NCBI RefSeq assembly: GCF_000269805.1 | Contig: NZ_JH711481.1 | Span: 1,253,279 to 1,317,278, forward strand | Length of the DNA stretch: 64,000 nucleotides | Reading direction: 5' to 3' | Origin: Actinomyces massiliensis 4401292 | Lineage (GTDB): Bacteria > Actinomycetota > Actinomycetes > Actinomycetales > Actinomycetaceae | In this document: piece after piece, positions 26,179 through 35,570 of the stretch | Layout: the number at the start of each line of letters is the position of its first letter | Numbering within the stretch: position 1 is the first letter of the stretch | Translations under genes and position numbers: made by a program | The notes under the pieces: generated by a model | The model's database searches: none | What the model was told of the DNA's origin: nothing | What the model saw: the letters and a program-made list of their open reading frames with translations, nothing else

Positions 26179-28083
26179 TCAGGCGCTCTTCTCCACAGTG
26201 ATGCTCTCGTTCGCGAGCAGAAGGACCGCGCCTGGAGCAATGGCCGTGCGCCGCTCCGGCTCGAGCCGGATCTGCTGCCCTGTGGGATGCACCATGACGG
26301 TGCCGTTGGCGGAGCTCAGATCCTCGGCCCACAGCTGCCGGTCATCGAAGCCTATGCGCAGGTGGGAGCGCGACAGTGCACTCGACGAGGTTTCCAACGT
26401 CATCAGTTGAGTGTCGTCGGGGAATGCCGGTTGCGGCGCCCGTCCGATGATGCACTGTCCCTCCAGAGGAACGCGCTTCCCTGAGCCCGTGACTAGAACA
26501 ACGTCTGGGTGGTTGGTCTGCGAGCTGAGCTGCTGGCCGTCCTGTGGGACGGCTCGCAGAGAGGTCTGCCGCTGGGTGGCTTGGGTGCCCCGTGGGTTCT
26601 GCGCGGTTGTGCCGAACGCGGCCGTGCCTGGGCTACCGAGGCTACTGGAGTCCCCAGGGCCTCCGGCGAGGCTAGGGCTAGAACTGCCGGCACCGGCGGT
26701 AGCGCGAGTAGCGGCACCCTTGGCACCAGTAGTACCTGCGGCACCGGCTCTGCCGATTGCGTAGGCTCCTGTAGGAGCCTCTGCGGCGGTTGGCGTTGGC
26801 GGCGGAGTCTCGGGCGGGCTCATCGGCGATGTGGCAATCGCCGGCGAGGGCGAGGCCGGAGCGCGATGAGAGGTGGCCCGGCGCCTTCTGCTGCGCGTAG
26901 GCGCCTGCGGCGATGCGGGCGACTCGAACGCGGATGTCGGTGACACGGGCAGCGCGGGGGATCCGGGCGATCTCGATCCCGCGGGTGCTGGTGATACGGG
27001 CGGTGCGGGTGCAGCGGGCGGGGGCGGGGCGAGAGGCGGCGTCGGGCTCTCCTGCGCGCCCGGTGCCTTGCGCCTCTGGGGTGCGGAATCGACGGGTCCC
27101 GACAAGGGTGGGAACGGAGACGCGGTGTGTCCGGGGCCTCTTACCGGCGCATTGGCCGTCCCCGGGGCCGTCCCGGGAGGTGCCGGCGGCTGTGGGGCGC
27201 GCGGGCCGCTTGCACCGGCCTCCGAGGACGGTGCCCACGAACGATTTGCCGCTGGACCGAGGATTCCCTCACGCACGGCGGGCGTCGGTCGGACGGGGAG
27301 CTCCGGATCGGGGGAGTGCGGTGATGCGGATGCCGGTTCGACGACAGGTGCTGCGGATTCTACGGGTTCCGACGGCATGGTCTCACCCGCAGTCAAGGAT
27401 GCTGGACGAGGCCCGCTCGGAGAGGCGGGCGAAGCGGTCAGCGGCCTGGGCGCGGGGGGCTCTGCTCTTCCACCTTTGCGGGCTTTGTGGGCGCGCGAGC
27501 GTGCGGAGTCTGCGTCGTCCCGCCGCCTGGGGCTGCTGAGATCGGATTCTCGAGTGTTTGCGCCCGTCCGGCGCGACCGGCGGGTTGTCAGGGTCCGGCA
27601 TCGTGTCACGCCGTCCACGAGTCCGGCCTCCTCCCCATTGCGGCTTATCGGTGTCAGCAGGGTAAGCGCGACCCGGGCGGTAGCGCGACCGAGTCCGGGC
27701 GTGGTCGCTCCCTCGGCGGTGACGACGCGCGCTCCGACGATGGCCGTCCCCGGAGTCCTGCCGGTGCACGCCAGAACGATGATGACCGTTGCGAGAAGTT
27801 CGAGGGCGCTGATCCAGGCGAGTGCGTTCCAGCCCGCGAGGAGATGGAGCGCGACCGGTGGGGCGATGAGGATCACCAGATCGATGACGGCGGCGCACAG
27901 CAGTTCGAGGATTGTCGGACGCCCGGGGGCGGTGGAGCGGCCCGCTGAGGGTGCTGAGGGTGCTGAGGGCGCGGCGGTCGCGGCGGTTCCGAAAGTCCCG
28001 GGGGCCTCGGGGAACGCCTCTGCGGCCCGAGCGGTTCTGGCGGTTCCGGTCGGTCGGGCGGAGTCGTGACGTCGTGTACTCAC
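26179..28083 (-). CDS. RDD membrane domain plus FHA domain protein, type VII-associated
   Basis: The 634-residue protein begins with a short Ala/Pro stretch, then an RDD-type membrane domain at about residues 50-170 (ILELLCAAVIDLVILIAPP). About 330 Pro/Ala/Ser-rich disordered residues follow. It ends with an FHA domain at about 530-634 showing GRAPQPAF, SRSHLRIGF and SSANGTVMVHP, the conserved phosphothreonine-binding Gly-Arg, Ser-x-x-His and Asn-Gly. It probably docks phosphorylated Thr partners at the secretion complex; no Ser/Thr kinase is in this window. GTG at 28083 overlaps the stop of the second eccD gene (GTGA), so the two are coupled. Confidence 0.85.
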   Translation of the reverse strand: MSTRRHDSARPTGTARTARAAEAFPEAPGTFGTAATAAPSAPSAPSAGRSTAPGRPTILELLCAAVIDLVILIAPPVALHLLAGWNALAWISALELLATVIIVLACTGRTPGTAIVGARVVTAEGATTPGLGRATARVALTLLTPISRNGEEAGLVDGVTRCRTLTTRRSRRTGANTRESDLSSPRRRDDADSARSRAHKARKGGRAEPPAPRPLTASPASPSGPRPASLTAGETMPSEPVESAAPVVEPASASPHSPDPELPVRPTPAVREGILGPAANRSWAPSSEAGASGPRAPQPPAPPGTAPGTANAPVRGPGHTASPFPPLSGPVDSAPQRRKAPGAQESPTPPLAPPPPAAPAPPVSPAPAGSRSPGSPALPVSPTSAFESPASPQAPTRSRRRRATSHRAPASPSPAIATSPMSPPETPPPTPTAAEAPTGAYAIGRAGAAGTTGAKGAATRATAGAGSSSPSLAGGPGDSSSLGSPGTAAFGTTAQNPRGTQATQRQTSLRAVPQDGQQLSSQTNHPDVVLVTGSGKRVPLEGQCIIGRAPQPAFPDDTQLMTLETSSSALSRSHLRIGFDDRQLWAEDLSSANGTVMVHPTGQQIRLEPERRTAIAPGAVLLLANESITVEKSA

Positions 28084-29438
28084 AGTTGCCTCATGAAATC
28101 GATGATCCCCGCGGCGACCACCGCTGCGGGAAGTGCCAGGAGTCCCGAGATGGACCCCAGGATGTCTCCGAAACGTCCCCACCATGCGGATCGGCGTCTG
28201 CCCAGACTTGAGAGCATGATCACGCCGGATACCAGCCCGGCCAATGCTGCGATCCCCATGAGCAGGTTGAAGGTCATTGTGCCTGGTTGAGAGCCGGAGG
28301 TCAGAATCGAGATGATGGCGGCGATGCCCACCGCCAGACGTGGCAGGATGCGCTCGGTGTGCGAGCGGGCGGTGCGTGGGTGGAGAAGCAGGAGGGCTGC
28401 GACGAGGGCCAACTCGACGCGAGCTCCCCAAGCGGCTGCGTTGCTCCCCAGAGCGATGCTCACCGCTGCCGGTGAGCAGGCCACCACGACGACCGCGATG
28501 ACGACGCCGACCGATATCGACACCGACTCCGCCTGAGCCAGCGTGCGCGATATCCGTCCACTGCTCACCTCGTCCGGGGGTCGCATCATTGGGGCTCTCA
28601 CGCCGCGGCTGCCCGCGCGCTGCTCCGACAGGTCGAGCAACTGCTGATCGGGTATGGAGGAGAGGGCCGCGGTGGGCACCAGCGTGATGATCACTGCTCC
28701 AATGGCGAGGACGATGACGGCCACAGGGGCCCGGGGAATCCCGAAGGCCAGGACTGCGGAGACGATGATGGCCGCGACGGTCCACGCGAGGGCGCCGGTT
28801 GCGGCGCATACCGAGCGCAGTCGCAGCCACACCGCCAGGGCGGCCGCCCCGGCTCCCCAGGCGGTCAGCAGCGCCGCCATCGTGGTCGGCTGCAGGACGT
28901 CCGCCGGTGCCAGCAGGACGCCCGTCGCGGCGCCGAGCAGGGGCAGGGGCAGAACTGCGACCGCCTCATGCAATGAGCTGAGATGCTTGCGCGTTGGGAT
29001 CATCCGAGCCAGCAGAAGAGCCGCGGCGAGTCCGGCTGCGCCCATGCGTGCCGGCATGGGCAGGCGCTCGTCGTTGGCGGCCAGAACCGAGTGCCAGCCC
29101 AATGCGAGGAGTAGGAGGGCCACCAGCACGACGGAGGCCGCATCGAGTCCATACCGCGCGGGTCGAGACCCGGAACGGGCAGAGAAGAGACGACGGGCTG
29201 CGTGCCTGCCGGTCGCCCTGCCGCCCACGAGCAGCATGGCGCCATCCTCGAGGTCCCGTCCGAAAACGGCGTCCAGCGGCGCAGGCGTCCCCGAGGCGGT
29301 GGACACCAGGGCGTTGTCGGGGACGGCCGCACCCGTGCGGGCCTCCAGGAGCGCGCGCAGCGGCGTCCCAGCCGCCACGGAGACATCGGTCCACCCGCCC
29401 TCCTCGACGAGGGTGACGCGTACGCTCGTCACATTCAT
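28080..29438 (-). CDS. Second EccD-like type VII membrane protein
   Basis: Residues 1-75 form a YukD/ubiquitin-like fold (VRVTLVEEGGWTDVSVAAGT). About eleven membrane spans follow, from residue 105 (ASVVLVALLLLALGWHSVL) to the C-terminus (DILGSISGLLALPAAVVAAG). Length (452) and topology equal the eccD product of the same locus, but identity looks low, so they are paralogues rather than a recent copy. The Arg/Asp-rich cytoplasmic loop (about residues 250-290) differs. The ATG at 29438 was chosen over an upstream in-frame start. The gene diverges from eccC. A heterodimeric EccD vestibule is a possible reading. Confidence 0.8.
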   Translation of the reverse strand: MNVTSVRVTLVEEGGWTDVSVAAGTPLRALLEARTGAAVPDNALVSTASGTPAPLDAVFGRDLEDGAMLLVGGRATGRHAARRLFSARSGSRPARYGLDAASVVLVALLLLALGWHSVLAANDERLPMPARMGAAGLAAALLLARMIPTRKHLSSLHEAVAVLPLPLLGAATGVLLAPADVLQPTTMAALLTAWGAGAAALAVWLRLRSVCAATGALAWTVAAIIVSAVLAFGIPRAPVAVIVLAIGAVIITLVPTAALSSIPDQQLLDLSEQRAGSRGVRAPMMRPPDEVSSGRISRTLAQAESVSISVGVVIAVVVVACSPAAVSIALGSNAAAWGARVELALVAALLLLHPRTARSHTERILPRLAVGIAAIISILTSGSQPGTMTFNLLMGIAALAGLVSGVIMLSSLGRRRSAWWGRFGDILGSISGLLALPAAVVAAGIIDFMRQL

Positions 29439-29676
29439 GCGGATTCTCGCTCTTCGTGTGTGAGTGGGACGTTGTGTGTGGGGTGCTGGGGTCGTCGGGG
29501 TCACCTTGAGTAGGGGACGCTCGGCGTGGAGCCGCATCGGCTCGCATGAGTACTCTAGGGGTACATCCCCTCCGGTGCCCTCACGTGAATATCACTCCGG
29601 GGATCTGGAGAATCCGGGCCGCCCTTGCCGTCGGCGGGCCCGCTCGCCGACGAATCGGAAGGTTTCCGGCCGCCTT

Positions 29677-32600
29677 ATGACCGACAGCCAGCTGAGCTCC
29701 GCAGACTCCCCCGAGCGCCCATCGGGGTCGATAGACGTCAAGGCGCCGCCGGACGCGGTCGTGGCGCAGGACACCTCGAGCGTCCTGGCCACTGTGCTGC
29801 CCCTGACGGGATCGATGGGCGTCATGGTCTTCATGGCCGTGTCGAACTCTAACGGTAACCGCACCCTTTTCTTGGGCGGCGGAATGGTGGTGGCGATGCT
29901 GTCGATGGTCGGCATCAACATCTACCGGCAGGTTCGTCAGCATCGCGAGAGCGTCAAGGATCAGCGGCGCGAATACCTCGCCTACCTCTCCGAGTTGCGC
30001 AACTCGGTACGGACGATGGCGGGCAGGCAGCGGCGTCATGCGGTGCACGTTCTGCCTGAGCCGGAAGCCCTGCCCTACTTCGTCAAGGACGGGCGCCGCG
30101 TGTGGGAGCGAGGCGCCGGGGACGATGAGATGCTCGTCCGGCTGGGCCGCTCCACTCAGCCCTTGAGCGTTGATCTGATACCGGAGAAACTCGACGCCCT
30201 GGCCAAGCCTGATCCCGTGTGCCTGTCCGCCATGTCGCGCTTCGTGGCCACTCACCGCGATGTTGACGGGCTGCCGTTGGGAACCTCGCTGAGGTACTAC
30301 TCCCGTGTGGAGGTTGTTGGAGAGGCCGAAGCGACTCGCGCGCTCACACGGGCGCTGCTGGTGCACCTGATGTCCATGACGCCGCCGAGCCGTCTGCGTG
30401 TGGCCGTGGTGGCCTCCGGGGAGACTCTCGAGCAGTGGGAATGGCTCAAGTGGGCGCCCCACGCCTGGTCGGACTCGGTCGAGGATGATGCCGGCCCGGC
30501 GCGCATGATCGGTCTGTCGTGGGAGGAGGTGGCGGGGCTGCTTCCTGAGGGTCTTGAGAATCGTGGGGCCTTCTCCTCCAATGCCACCGATGCTCCCGTG
30601 CCGTCCATCGTCGTGGTGGTCGATGGCGGGTGGGTTCCGCCCGGGTCCCCCATCGCGTCCAGCGGTGGCCTCAATGGTGTCACCGTGATCGACCTGCCCG
30701 AGAGATGGGGGCCGCTGACCTCGCTGTCGACGCTGCGTGTGCTGCTGCACCCTGCCTCGACCCTGACTCACGCCACGCCGATGGAGGTCGTGCGGGCCGG
30801 GGAGGATCCTGCCCTCGCCGTGGCCGACACCATGGACATCGCGACTGCTGAGGCGGTGGTGAGGCACCTGTCCGCGCGATTCAGCGTCTCAGGGGAGACC
30901 GCGGTCAGCAGTGCCCCTGTCGGCACGCCGGATCCGAAGCGCTCGGCAGATCTTCTCAACCTCCTCGAGCTCGGGGACGTGCGCGACTTCAACCCGGACA
31001 GCGATTGGCGACGCCGGTCGGGGCGGGACCGGCTGCGAGTTCCTTTCGCGGTCACGCCCGAAGGCGCTCCGGTGGTGCTGGATATCAAGGAGTCTGCTGA
31101 GAGCGGTATGGGCCCGCACGGTCTGCTCGTGGGCGCGACCGGATCGGGCAAGTCCGAGGTTCTGCGCACTCTCGTGCTCGCGCTGGCGCTGACCCACCCG
31201 CCCGACCAGCTCAACTTCGTGCTCGTCGACTTCAAGGGCGGTGCCACCTTCGCGGGCATGTCGGAGCTCCCGCACGTGTCCGCCATGATCTCCAACCTGG
31301 AGAGCGAGCTGGGACTGGTCGACCGTATGGAGGAGGCCCTGCGCGGAGAGATGACGCGCCGCCAGGAGATACTCCGCGACGCCGGCAACTACGCCAACGT
31401 CACCGATTATGAGGAGGCACGCCGCGCCGGCAAGCACAACGGCGAGCCGCTTCCCGCCCTGTTCGTCATTCTCGACGAATTCTCAGAGCTGTTGTCTGCC
31501 AAACCGGACTTCATTGAGGTGTTCGTCGCCATCGGACGCCTGGGGCGCTCGATGCAGATTCACCTCCTGCTGTCTTCGCAGCGTCTGGAGGAGGGGCGTC
31601 TTCACGGTCTGGAGTCGCATCTGTCCTACCGGATCGGTCTGCGCACCTTCTCCTCGGCCGAGTCGCGCATCGTCCTGGGGGTCGCCGACGCCTACGACCT
31701 GCCGCCCTATCCCGGCAGCGGCTACCTCAAGAGCGGCACGCGCGACATGACGCGCTTCCGGTCATGCTATGTGGCGGGTCCACCCCCGACGCGCGCCGCC
31801 CTGACGGCTGCTCCTGCAGCTGCGGCGGCTGCCCGGAACTCCGCCGAGCGGGCGCGTGCTCCCCGAGTCGTGCCGTTCTCCGCGCTCCCGGTTCGCGGCC
31901 AGGCGGCCCCGCCGCCGGTTGAGGAAGAGGAGGAGGTCGTCCTGGACCCGGCAGCGGAATCCGCCCAGCCGTCTCTTCCCCAGGATGCCGAGTACGCCGA
32001 GATGGTGACGATGGACATCGCCGTGGCGCGAATGGCCGGACACGGCACGCCCGCACACCAGATCTGGCTGCCGCCCCTGGAGGTCAGCGAGACCTTCGAT
32101 TCGCTGCTGGGCGACCTCGGCGTGGATCCGAAGCTGGGGCTGGTGTCCCCATCATGGCGCGCTCGCGGCGACCTGGTGGTGCCCATGGGCATCACCGACG
32201 TGCCCCTGGAGCAGCGCCGCGAGCTCTACAGCGTCGATCTGTCGGGCTCCGGCGGTCACGTCGCCGTCATCGGCGGTCCGCTCAGCGGCAAGTCGACGGC
32301 ACTGCGCTCCCTGGTGATGGGACTGGCCCTGACGCGTACGCCGACGGAGGTGCAGATCTATGTCATCGACCTGGGCGGCGGCACCTTCGCGACCATGCTC
32401 GATCTGCCGCACCTGGCCGGCGTCGCCACCCGTGACGAGCCCGACATCGTCGCCCGCATCATGGCCGAGGTATCGGCCCTGCTGGACGATCGTGAGCGCT
32501 TCTTCAAAGCCAACCGCATCGATTCGATCCAGACCTACCGCCGTGAGCGGGCGGCGGGCCGCATTGACGACGGGTACGGCGACGTCTTCCTCATCGTCGA

Positions 32601-33741
32601 CGGCTGGTCCACGCTCAAGACCGATTTCGAGCAGGTCACCGACAAGCTCATGGCTATCGCACCGCGCGCCCTCGCCCTGGGCGTGCACATCGTCGTCGCC
32701 ACGGGGCGCTGGACCGATATGCGCATGACCATTAAGGACATGTTCGCCACCCGGATCGAGCTGCGACTGGGCGACCCGACGGACTCCGAGATCAACCGGA
32801 AGATCGCGCGCGAGGTTCCCACCGGCAGGCCCGGGCGCGGGCTGGATCCGAAGGCGCGGCACATGCTGCTGGCCACGCCGCGCACGGACGGCGACCATGA
32901 TCCCTCGACGCTGGCCAGTGGCGTCAACAACGCTTGCCGCACGATCGCCGAGGCCTGGACCGGTCCGCAGGGGCCCAAGCTGCGCCTACTGCCCACGCGC
33001 ATCGATCTGACGACCCTTCAGGAGCAGGTGCCGCCGGGCGGCGACCCGGTCATCGGGATCAACGAGGCGCGTCTTGAGCCCGTGCGCCTCGACATGAGTC
33101 ACGATCCGCACCTTCTCGTCCTGGGCGACGCCAAGACGGGCAAGTCCGCCTTCCTGCGGGCGCTCGGCAACGAGCTGTGCCGCGGGCACTCGACGGACGA
33201 GGTCCGCATGGTGGCGATCGACCTGCGCCGCTCCCTGCTCGGCGAGCTTCCCTCCGAGCATCTCCTCACCTATGTCACGGTCCGCGAGGAGGCGGCTCGG
33301 GAGGCCAACGATCTCGCTAATTTCCTCAAGGCCCGCATGCCCGGTCCCGATGTGACGCCGGAGCAGTTGCGCCGCAGGTCGTGGTGGCACGGGCCGGACG
33401 TCTACGTTCTCGTGGACGACTACGACCTGCTGTCCTCGGGCCAGCAGACCGCCAACCCACTGCTTCCCCTGCAGCCGCTGCTCGCGCAATCGCAGGATCT
33501 CGGGCTCCACCTGATCCTGACCCGGCGCATCGGGGGTGCCAGCCGCGCCATGTTCGAGCCCATCACCCAGACGCTCAATGATCTGTCGACGCCCGGCATC
33601 ATGCTGCCCGGAAGTCCCGACGAAGGGCCGCTGCTCGGGCGGCAGAAGCCGATTCCCGGGCCGCCGGGACGGGCGCGCCTCATCAGCCGCGATCATGGGG
33701 TCCAGGCGCTTCAGCTGGCCTGGGCGCCCCCTACCCAGTAG
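29677..33741 (+). CDS. eccC: Type VII secretion motor ATPase EccC, three FtsK/SpoIIIE domains
   Basis: The 1354-residue single-chain EccC has two N-terminal spans (about residues 36-55 and 62-82), a stalk/DUF domain, then three P-loop domains. Walker A motifs are GATGSGKS at 486-493, GGPLSGKST at about 866 and GDAKTGKSA at about 1150. Walker B is complete in domain 1 (LFVILDEF, Asp600) and weaker in domains 2 (VFLIVDGW) and 3 (VYVLVDDY). A low-complexity acidic Pro/Glu linker separates domains 1 and 2. It recognises WXG100 signals and drives export. The ATG at 29677 is preceded by GGAAGG at a long spacing of 13; no better start is seen. Confidence 0.96.
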   Translation: MTDSQLSSADSPERPSGSIDVKAPPDAVVAQDTSSVLATVLPLTGSMGVMVFMAVSNSNGNRTLFLGGGMVVAMLSMVGINIYRQVRQHRESVKDQRREYLAYLSELRNSVRTMAGRQRRHAVHVLPEPEALPYFVKDGRRVWERGAGDDEMLVRLGRSTQPLSVDLIPEKLDALAKPDPVCLSAMSRFVATHRDVDGLPLGTSLRYYSRVEVVGEAEATRALTRALLVHLMSMTPPSRLRVAVVASGETLEQWEWLKWAPHAWSDSVEDDAGPARMIGLSWEEVAGLLPEGLENRGAFSSNATDAPVPSIVVVVDGGWVPPGSPIASSGGLNGVTVIDLPERWGPLTSLSTLRVLLHPASTLTHATPMEVVRAGEDPALAVADTMDIATAEAVVRHLSARFSVSGETAVSSAPVGTPDPKRSADLLNLLELGDVRDFNPDSDWRRRSGRDRLRVPFAVTPEGAPVVLDIKESAESGMGPHGLLVGATGSGKSEVLRTLVLALALTHPPDQLNFVLVDFKGGATFAGMSELPHVSAMISNLESELGLVDRMEEALRGEMTRRQEILRDAGNYANVTDYEEARRAGKHNGEPLPALFVILDEFSELLSAKPDFIEVFVAIGRLGRSMQIHLLLSSQRLEEGRLHGLESHLSYRIGLRTFSSAESRIVLGVADAYDLPPYPGSGYLKSGTRDMTRFRSCYVAGPPPTRAALTAAPAAAAAARNSAERARAPRVVPFSALPVRGQAAPPPVEEEEEVVLDPAAESAQPSLPQDAEYAEMVTMDIAVARMAGHGTPAHQIWLPPLEVSETFDSLLGDLGVDPKLGLVSPSWRARGDLVVPMGITDVPLEQRRELYSVDLSGSGGHVAVIGGPLSGKSTALRSLVMGLALTRTPTEVQIYVIDLGGGTFATMLDLPHLAGVATRDEPDIVARIMAEVSALLDDRERFFKANRIDSIQTYRRERAAGRIDDGYGDVFLIVDGWSTLKTDFEQVTDKLMAIAPRALALGVHIVVATGRWTDMRMTIKDMFATRIELRLGDPTDSEINRKIAREVPTGRPGRGLDPKARHMLLATPRTDGDHDPSTLASGVNNACRTIAEAWTGPQGPKLRLLPTRIDLTTLQEQVPPGGDPVIGINEARLEPVRLDMSHDPHLLVLGDAKTGKSAFLRALGNELCRGHSTDEVRMVAIDLRRSLLGELPSEHLLTYVTVREEAAREANDLANFLKARMPGPDVTPEQLRRRSWWHGPDVYVLVDDYDLLSSGQQTANPLLPLQPLLAQSQDLGLHLILTRRIGGASRAMFEPITQTLNDLSTPGIMLPGSPDEGPLLGRQKPIPGPPGRARLISRDHGVQALQLAWAPPTQ

Positions 33742-33754
33742 GCAGAGCAGATTG

Positions 33755-34149
33755 ATGGCGGGTGACAAGAAGCCGTCGTTCTGGACCTGGTCGGCGGCAC
33801 CGCAGTGTCGTTGACTCCGGACAGTGAGACGGACTTGTCTTCGCTCGTCGTCTCGCCCGCGGCGGAGGACCGGCTCACCGTTCCGGTGGTTCTTTGACGC
33901 GAACGTTCACCTGGAAGGTCGGGGAGGAGCCGCCTCAGATCGCGAGCGACGCAGGCACTTCCGAAGACGGGCAAAGTTCGGGCCGCGACGGATCCAGAGA
34001 TCGGGGCGACTGGCGAGGGGGGTGATGACGGCGTTCGGCAGCCGCGAGCAGAGGCCGGGATTGATCCGAAGAAAGACTCCAATGATGATATCTCTCGGAA
34101 TGATCCGGTGAACTGGTATCCCGATGGACGGAAGTATAAGAAATATTAA
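33755..34149 (+). pseudogene. Degenerate gene with internal stop and frameshift
   Basis: One frame reads VVLDLVGGTAVSLTPDSETD then LSSLVVSPAAEDRLTVPVVL and hits TGA at 33895. A second frame continues plausibly (FTWKVGEEPPQIASDAGTSE). The first frame resumes to end in SRNDPVNWYPDGRKYKKY at TAA 34147-34149. An ATG at 33755 opens a third frame of only 19 codons. The likeliest reading is a decayed gene that once followed eccC. The family is not recognised. Confidence 0.45.
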
Positions 34150-34182
34150 TCCTGACTGTAGGCCCTGTTCGCATAAATATGG

Positions 34183-34218
<36 letters not shown>

Positions 34219-34250
34219 CAGACTTGTCTACGTCTGTCGCGTCGCCGGGT

Positions 34251-34290
34251 GAATCCGGGTGAATCCGGGTGAATCCGGGTGAATCCGGGT
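34251..34290. repeat. Four perfect decamers GAATCCGGGT abutting an SD site
   Basis: Four identical 10-bp units run from 34251 to 34290. The next bases, GAATAAGGAG, look like a fifth unit diverged into the ribosome binding site for the ATG at 34308. Copy change would alter the 5' leader length in steps of one helical turn without touching the SD. Confidence 0.75.
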
Positions 34291-34307
34291 GAATAAGGAG
34301 AGACACA

Positions 34308-34853
34308 ATGGGGAATCGGGGGCGGCGTGCTCTTATCGGGACAATGATGTGTGCTGTGTTAGCTGTGACAGGGTGTTCTCTGCCCTGGGGTGGGAAGCCC
34401 AAGGACAAGCGTTTCGCCGAATTCAGTGAGTACGTTCCCGAGAAGCTGGAGGTCAAGACGGATCTTGAGGCTGTGACCACTAGACGTATGCCCGGTCTTC
34501 ACGCTTCGGCCGCTCACTGGGTGGGCCAGCGGGAGGAGAAGCCGCGCGAGGTGCTTCCCGATCAGGATCCCAGGTACTGGTTTCACGCCGTTGTCAGCGT
34601 GGAACCCGATAGCGCTGGCGCTCTTCAGGAGGCTTCGTCCGGTCTCGCGGGTCTGCTGCCGGCGATCTACTCCGATCTGCAGCAATACGTTCCTGAAGAC
34701 TGTGCTTTTAATGCCGTTCCTGAGGATAAGGCTGACAGTATTCTCGATGTCGAACACGCACAGACCGAGTCAGAAGGTGGATGGTTCCTCGTCACGGAGC
34801 TCGTGGTGTCGTCGGACTGTGGCCTCGTCATTGTAAGAGGGAGAGGAAGGTAG
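34308..34853 (+). CDS. Lipoprotein of the type VII island
   Basis: The 181-residue product has a lipoprotein signal with VLAVTGCS (lipidated Cys at residue 23) and a strong AAGGAG. The mature part is mixed alpha/beta with acidic character (EYVPEKLEVKTDLEAVTTRR, YSDLQQYVPEDCAFNAVPED). No family is recognised. GC is lower than in core genes. It sits upstream of the effector-like operon, separated by about 220 bp of remnant-like sequence. Confidence 0.78.
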   Translation: MGNRGRRALIGTMMCAVLAVTGCSLPWGGKPKDKRFAEFSEYVPEKLEVKTDLEAVTTRRMPGLHASAAHWVGQREEKPREVLPDQDPRYWFHAVVSVEPDSAGALQEASSGLAGLLPAIYSDLQQYVPEDCAFNAVPEDKADSILDVEHAQTESEGGWFLVTELVVSSDCGLVIVRGRGR

Positions 34854-35077
34854 TTCTGGGGCGCTCCTGAGCACGACGCTGTGGGTGGGGCGCCTGATCG
34901 GAAGCTGCTGCTCGTTGGCCCCTGGACATGCTGCGGAGAGTTGCATAACCTGCAAGTATATCGTCTGCCCCTGTACATACGACCGAGACCGACAAGCACC
35001 CGATTATCCCGCCCGTACTGTACCTGCCCTCCACCGGCGCCTCTAGCAAGTGGGGTGCTGAGGTCGAGCTGCGTCAT

Positions 35078-35287
35078 ATGCGCGATGGCCGTGTAGCGCT
35101 GCTGGCCTACACGGCTCTGGACCGTTTGGCGACATGTATGGGACCGTACCAGCCGTGGGTGCTGTACCGCACGGAGCAGCTGGACGAGCTGGGCGGAGTT
35201 CAGTCTTACGACGTGATTTATCTGGATGTGCCAATGCCGCGCGAGCTGTGGCGCCAGGCAAAGGGTGAGGCAGCAGATGAGCAGTGA
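35078..35287 (+). CDS. SAV_915/SseB-like small protein, possibly 5'-truncated
   Basis: The product from ATG 35078 is 69 residues (VALLAYTALDRLATCMGPYQ, then PWVLYRTEQLDELGG). It resembles the small SAV_915/SseB-like domain often linked to type VII loci; the assignment is tentative. The same frame stays open and protein-like upstream to about 34966 (HPIIPPVLYLPSTGASSKWG) but has no ATG, GTG or TTG there, so the gene has either lost its start or uses a rare one. The stop overlaps the next gene by 11 bp. Confidence 0.5.
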   Translation: MRDGRVALLAYTALDRLATCMGPYQPWVLYRTEQLDELGGVQSYDVIYLDVPMPRELWRQAKGEAADEQ

Positions 35288-35570
35288 TCTCCAATTCGAG
35301 TACGATGCCGCAACATACATCAAGGCGCGTTTCTACACTGCGCAGCACGACCTGGAAGAGGATGCGAGCACTATTCCGTCCGAGGTCGATGGCGGCGAAG
35401 GTACGCAGTACATTGAGAATATGATCGCCCAGCTGGCGGACGACACCGGCACGCTGGCCCAGGCCGCGGCGCTGGGCGGAGAGAATATGGAGTCTGCGAT
35501 CGACCTGGTTACTGGCGTTGATGAAGACGCGGCTCAGACCTTCCGCAGGATGGAACAGGAGATGCCATGA
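35277..35570 (+). CDS. Small helical type VII-associated protein (possible effector partner)
   Basis: The 97-residue acidic, Ala/Gln/Glu-rich protein is probably two helices (FEYDAATYIKARFYTAQHDL; AIDLVTGVDEDAAQTFRRME). It lacks WxG and a clear YxxxD/E motif. It overlaps the upstream gene by 11 bp and the downstream gene by ATGA. Small helical proteins in this position in LXG-type operons bind the effector N-terminus for export; that role is inferred from context. Confidence 0.7.
   Translation: MSSDLQFEYDAATYIKARFYTAQHDLEEDASTIPSEVDGGEGTQYIENMIAQLADDTGTLAQAAALGGENMESAIDLVTGVDEDAAQTFRRMEQEMP

Noticed and set aside
34857-35077. A separate gene after the island lipoprotein
   Set aside because: Several frames look partly protein-like but none has both a start and a ribosome site; treated as remnant sequence or lost 5' end of the SAV_915-like gene.
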